From Kiloniellales bacterium (lineage in GTDB: Bacteria; Pseudomonadota; Alphaproteobacteria; Kiloniellales; JAKSBE01), in the NCBI GenBank assembly GCA_030066685.1, contig JASJBF010000027.1, forward strand, positions 54,068-118,067: a stretch of DNA of 64,000 nucleotides, given 5' to 3'. Within the stretch, counting starts at the first letter, position 1. Each line of letters opens with the position of its first letter. The notes beneath the pieces are model-generated. The model was given only the letters and a program-made list of their open reading frames with translations. It searched no databases and was not told the DNA's origin. The position numbers and the translations under genes are program-made. Below are positions 60,504 to 64,000 of this stretch, one piece after another.

Positions 60504-60623
60504 CGCAACCACCTTGCCGCCATCCAAGCCGCCCTGCAGGCCGCCGGCGTCGAGTTCATCCCGGAAAACGGAGGCGGGCTGGGGCTGCGGCTCAAGAGGG
60601 GCTCGGCGGATAAGGCGGAGTAA
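60504..60623 (+). pseudogene. C-terminal remnant of an XRE-type HTH protein
   Basis: The frame reads LAAIQAALQAAGVEFIPENG then GGLGLRLKRGS to TAA at 60621, the characteristic end of short Cro/C1-type regulators of alphaproteobacteria. The DNA-binding part is missing and no start fits. It is therefore a remnant left next to the repeat block. The rest of the gap to 61044 shows no gene. Confidence 0.65.
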
Positions 60624-61044
60624 CAGCGTTGTCAGCAAAAATTCGTAGAATATGGCCGTAGTCGCGGTCGACTTCTCTCGTCCGAAGCGTGGTCGGCGGT
60701 CGGCCTGTTCCAAGTCGGCCCGGCGCTCCAATGTCCAAGGTCTGCTCTTGGCTCCAACCCGGACCCGTCTTCACAGCCCCAAAGCACCTCCATCGATGAC
60801 CCGAAGCCGACCTCAGCGACGATGGGCCTGACTTCCAGGTTCAGGCCAAATGAGACATTCTTCGTGGCGCACTTACCTTCGCGTCCTAGCTATGAGCGGC
60901 AATCGGAAAGTTGAGAGATCTGTTGACCGAACCACTCCACCACTCCGACCGGTTGGTGTCCGATGCTGGGGCGGAGCCTTCATCGACTGGAGTTTCGTGG
61001 GTTGGTTCGAATCGCATTAACGGTGCCGGCTAGGGGACCTGAAT

Positions 61045-63798
61045 ATGGAGGTAGAAATTCCGGAACCGCCGCATCGCGAACCGGCAGAACTCGGATCGCT
61101 TCCCGAACCACATGCACGGAAGGTCCATGAGGTTCTTGCCGCATTAGCCGTGGAACGCGGCGGACTGCGCGCAGAAGAAGCGGCGATCCGGCTTCAAAGT
61201 TACGGCCCGAACCGTTTACCCCAGGCAAGAAGACGCAACCCTGTCATTCGCTTCCTCGCGCATTTTCACAACCTGCTGATCTATGTGCTTCTGGGGGCCG
61301 CAGTCATCACAGCGGGTCTCGGGCATGTTACCGACACGGCAGTGATCCTTGCCGTTGTCGTTGTGAATGCAATCATCGGTTTCGTTCAGGAGGGCCGTGC
61401 CGAGCAGGCGATCACGGCCATCCGCCAGATGCTTTCCCCGCGCGCGGCAGTGCTTCGCGACAGCAGACGAGTGAGCGTCGACAGCGCCGAGGTGGTTCCG
61501 GGCGACGTTGTTCTTCTGGAAGCCGGCGACAAGGTCGCGGCTGACCTTCGCCTGATGGAGGCGGCAGGCCTCAGGGTCGAAGAGGCCATTCTTACCGGGG
61601 AATCCGTTCCGGTTGAGAAGTTCGTTCAACCCGTCGCCCCTCGGACGCCTCTCGGTGACCGGTCCTGCATGGCGTTCAGCGGCACGCTGATCGCGGGCGG
61701 CGCGGGCCGCGGCGTCGTCGTATCGACCGGCGCGAATACAGAGATCGGCAAGATCAGCGGAATGCTTGCCCAGGTGGAGACACTGGAGACGCCCCTGATC
61801 CGGCAAATGGATCGCTTCGCGCGCTGGCTCACCTTCGTGATCCTGCTGATCGCCGGCGTGCTGCTCGTTTACGGCTATTTCGTCGGTCATCTGCCCTTCA
61901 ACGAAGTCTTCATGGCCGTGGTCGGCTTGTCGGTTGCGGCCATTCCCGAAGGACTTCCCGCGGTCCTGACGATAACCCTGGCGGTTGGCGTCCAGGCGAT
62001 GGCGCGGCGCAACGCCATTGTGCGACGCTTGCCGGCGATCGAGACGCTGGGTTCTGTTTCCGTCATCTGTACCGACAAAACCGGGACGCTTACGCGAAAC
62101 GAGATGATGGCGGCCTCGGTCGCGACGGCCGATCATATCTGCGAGGTATCCGGAAGCGGCTATGCGCCCGAAGGCGAGATTCGCCTCAGCGATGCCGATG
62201 TGGACCCCTCTGAGCACCGGCTTTTGCTCGAACTGGCCCGTGCGGCCGCCCTCTGCAACGATGCGGCGCTGCACGACCATCCTGGCGGCTGGCAGATCGA
62301 AGGTGACCCGATGGAGGGCGCCCTGCACGCGCTCGCCGGCAAGATCATGCGGGATGGCCCGCATCCTTTCGTTTCTTGGACGCGAACGGACACCATCCCT
62401 TTTGATGCGAACGCGCGCTATATGGCCACGCTCCACCACGACCATGCGAGCAACGCGGAAATCCACGCCAAGGGCGCGCCGGAACGCATTCTCGCCATGT
62501 GCGCGAGCCAGCGGACGTCAGATGGCGGCGAGGAACCTCTCGATGCGGACTACTGGAACGCCCGGGTCGAGGCGATCGCTGCCCAGGGCCAGCGCGTGCT
62601 CGCGCTCGCAATGCGACCGGTTCCGCAGGACTGCTTCGTTTTGAACACGACGGAGGTCGACGGCAAATTGGTGCTTCTCGGCCTGGTCGGCCTGATCGAT
62701 CCGCCGCGCGGTGAAGCGATCGACGCCATCGCCGAATGCCACGGTGCGGAGATCCGGGTGAAGATGATCACTGGCGATCACGCCGGAACCGCCGCGGCGA
62801 TCGCCCGGCAACTTGGTTTGCGGAACCCGGACGGGGTTCTCACGGGCGCCGACATTGAACGTATGGGCGACGCCGAACTGGCGGCAGTTGTGGAGGAGAT
62901 CGACGTCTTCGCCCGGACCAGCCCGGAGCACAAGCTGCGGCTCGTGACGGCCCTGCAATCGAGCGGGCTGACCGTCGCCATGACCGGCGATGGCGTCAAC
63001 GATGCGCCGGCCCTAAAACGCGCCGACGTCGGCGTGGCCATGGGGCGAAAGGGGAGCGAGGCGGCGAAAGAGGCCTCCGAGATCGTGCTGGGTGACGACA
63101 ACTTCGCGTCAATCACCGCTGCGGTGCGCGAAGGACGCACGGTCTACGACAATATCAAGAAGGTGATCAGCTGGACATTGCCGACCAGCGCCGGCGAGGC
63201 AGTGACCATTGTCGTCGCCCTGTTTCTCGGGCTTGCGCTCCCGATCACCGCAGTGCAGATCCTTTGGGTGAACCTTGTGACGGTGGCAACCCTCGGTATA
63301 GCCCTCGCCTTCGAGCCAACCGAGCACGGCACGATGCGCCGACCGCCGCGATCGCGTAACGAGCCGCTTCTGGACGGGGTCCTGATCTGGCACATCGCAC
63401 TGGTATCGGTACTGTTTCTGGCGGCCGTCTTCGGCATCTTTGCGTATGCGACCGAGCGCGGCTATCCGGTCGAACTGGCCCGGACCATGGCCGTCAACAT
63501 GCTCGTGGTGCTCGAAATCTTCCATCTTTTCTTTATCCGCAATATCTATGGCACTTCGCTGACCTGGAACATGGTCCGCGGCACACGCGTCGTCTGGGCA
63601 TGCGTCATCGCGGTGACAGCCGCACAGTTCGCAATGACCTACCTGCCGCCGCTGCAACAGGTTTTTCAGACGCAGCCGGTCGCCTTGCTCGATGGCCTTC
63701 TGCTGGTTGGCATCGGCGTAGCGTTCTTCGCGATTATCGAAGCTGAAAAGCAGTTGCGCATCGCACTGCTTTCGGAGCGCGTCCGGAATCGGGGCTAG
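61045..63798 (+). CDS. P2-type cation-transporting ATPase
   Basis: 917 residues, SERCA/PMR1-like layout: N-terminal cation-ATPase domain (1-75), TM1/2, actuator with TGES at 184-187, TM4 motif VAAIPEGLPAVLT, phosphorylation site D344 in CTDKTGTLTRNE, nucleotide-binding KGAPERIL, hinge MTGDGVNDAPALK, and six C-terminal TM segments. In TM6 the segment reads ILWVNLVTVATLGIALAFEP: the Asp of VNLVTDG, which binds Ca2+ in SERCA, is replaced by Val. So calcium is not certain. GGGGA lies upstream. Codon use is less GC-rich than core, and the gene is likely acquired. Confidence 0.88.
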   Translation: MEVEIPEPPHREPAELGSLPEPHARKVHEVLAALAVERGGLRAEEAAIRLQSYGPNRLPQARRRNPVIRFLAHFHNLLIYVLLGAAVITAGLGHVTDTAVILAVVVVNAIIGFVQEGRAEQAITAIRQMLSPRAAVLRDSRRVSVDSAEVVPGDVVLLEAGDKVAADLRLMEAAGLRVEEAILTGESVPVEKFVQPVAPRTPLGDRSCMAFSGTLIAGGAGRGVVVSTGANTEIGKISGMLAQVETLETPLIRQMDRFARWLTFVILLIAGVLLVYGYFVGHLPFNEVFMAVVGLSVAAIPEGLPAVLTITLAVGVQAMARRNAIVRRLPAIETLGSVSVICTDKTGTLTRNEMMAASVATADHICEVSGSGYAPEGEIRLSDADVDPSEHRLLLELARAAALCNDAALHDHPGGWQIEGDPMEGALHALAGKIMRDGPHPFVSWTRTDTIPFDANARYMATLHHDHASNAEIHAKGAPERILAMCASQRTSDGGEEPLDADYWNARVEAIAAQGQRVLALAMRPVPQDCFVLNTTEVDGKLVLLGLVGLIDPPRGEAIDAIAECHGAEIRVKMITGDHAGTAAAIARQLGLRNPDGVLTGADIERMGDAELAAVVEEIDVFARTSPEHKLRLVTALQSSGLTVAMTGDGVNDAPALKRADVGVAMGRKGSEAAKEASEIVLGDDNFASITAAVREGRTVYDNIKKVISWTLPTSAGEAVTIVVALFLGLALPITAVQILWVNLVTVATLGIALAFEPTEHGTMRRPPRSRNEPLLDGVLIWHIALVSVLFLAAVFGIFAYATERGYPVELARTMAVNMLVVLEIFHLFFIRNIYGTSLTWNMVRGTRVVWACVIAVTAAQFAMTYLPPLQQVFQTQPVALLDGLLLVGIGVAFFAIIEAEKQLRIALLSERVRNRG

Positions 63799-63906
63799 AG
63801 CACGATGATATGAGGTTGAAGCAACCTCATATCTGAATCGTGCTCTGATCTGTTGAAGTAGAGCGGGATGATTTGAAGTCGATTCGACTTCAAATCATCC
63901 CGCTCT
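63797..63906. repeat. Two adjoining palindromic elements after the ATPase gene
   Basis: First element 63797-63846: AGAGCACGAT...ATCGTGCTCT with inner stem ATATGAGGTTG/CAACCTCATAT; it begins within the TAG stop. Second element 63860-63906: a perfect 47-bp palindrome with 23-bp arms (AGAGCGGGATGATTTG ... CAAATCATCCCGCTCT). Both start AGAGC and could act as terminators or mobile palindromes. Confidence 0.85.
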
Positions 63907-64000
63907 AGGGCGGAAGTCATCCATTGAAAAGCGGACGTCACTCCCCGGAAGGTCCGAAACTTGGGGCGAAGCGGGACTCGAACATCAGCCGGTGTCAGGG
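63907..64000. other. Window end, nothing recognised
   Basis: About 95 bp without coding signal. A sequence GGGACTCGAACATCAG resembles an inverted T-loop but lacks matching stem bases. Confidence 0.4.

Noticed and set aside
63955..64000. tRNA-like T-loop (inverted GGGACTCGAAC)
   Set aside because: The flanking bases do not form a T-stem and no anticodon or acceptor stem can be drawn within the window.

Overview
The window reads as chromosomal DNA of a high-GC Gram-negative bacterium, most likely an alphaproteobacterium of the Rhodospirillales/Kiloniellales kind. That placement is inferred from strong G/C preference at third codon positions, from gene types common there (GFA proteins, SRPBCC/ArsR pairs, DUF2189, tandem-domain PPK2, DUF2066), and from interspersed intergenic repeats of the type built on GGATCAAGTCCGGGCATGACA. 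No rRNA, tRNA, CRISPR array or replication origin was seen.

Region 1 (1-12.3 kb) is ordinary metabolic and regulatory DNA. It starts with the 3' part of a transporter/solute-binding fusion, then GFA-marR, adaA with a PEP mutase-like gene, a GNAT enzyme and dodecin. A six-gene minus-strand run follows (arsR, SRPBCC, CoA transferase, metallo-beta-lactamase fold, two RidA proteins), headed by a perfect 20-bp palindrome. After it come a PII/CutA-like protein, a lysR/DUF1330 divergent pair with its own inverted repeat, and a 38-residue secreted cysteine-rich peptide.

Region 2 (12.3-29.1 kb) is an accessory region with several lower-GC stretches. It contains two decayed copies of a junction between the 5' end of a DUF427-class III cyclase gene and the 3' end of an arsR gene. 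The intact arsR (14.6 kb) and intact cyclase (19.1 kb) are both present. It also holds a beta-helix protein and a penicillin-acylase relative, both secreted and both with poly-Asp tracts; a divergent ribose-phosphate pyrophosphokinase plus a small secreted protein bracketed by 125-bp inverted repeats; and a nested insertion, where an IS256-family element with an 8-bp target duplication sits inside an already deleted IS1182-like element.

Region 3 (29.3-50.9 kb) carries GST/lysR, a site-2-type protease with an N-terminal START-like domain, a GT1 glycosyltransferase, an MscS channel and an NADP-type isocitrate dehydrogenase with a terminator. Next is a two-component system preceded by four TTTCA-type heptamers at an exact 11-bp period, followed by polyphosphate:AMP phosphotransferase. 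The rest holds DUF2189, SDR and methyltransferase genes, a zinc-ribbon/cyclase/AAA/TPR signalling protein, an HD-domain protein, a monooxygenase, two small membrane proteins missed by length cut-offs, and a universal stress protein.

Region 4 (51-64 kb) carries an EamA transporter, GNAT, DUF2066, an MFS remnant, a nitrilase-family hydrolase, a glycerophosphodiesterase-like protein, a tandem pair of small paralogues of unknown function, an MltF-like transglycosylase lipoprotein, an HTH-protein remnant and a P2-type ATPase followed by palindromic repeats.

The features most worth following up are the direct-repeat operator next to the kinase/regulator/polyphosphate genes, the cyclase/arsR remnants with a shared 75-bp deletion, the inverted-repeat-flanked prs module, the tandem small-protein pair, the Asp-run secreted proteins, and the START-M50 fusion.
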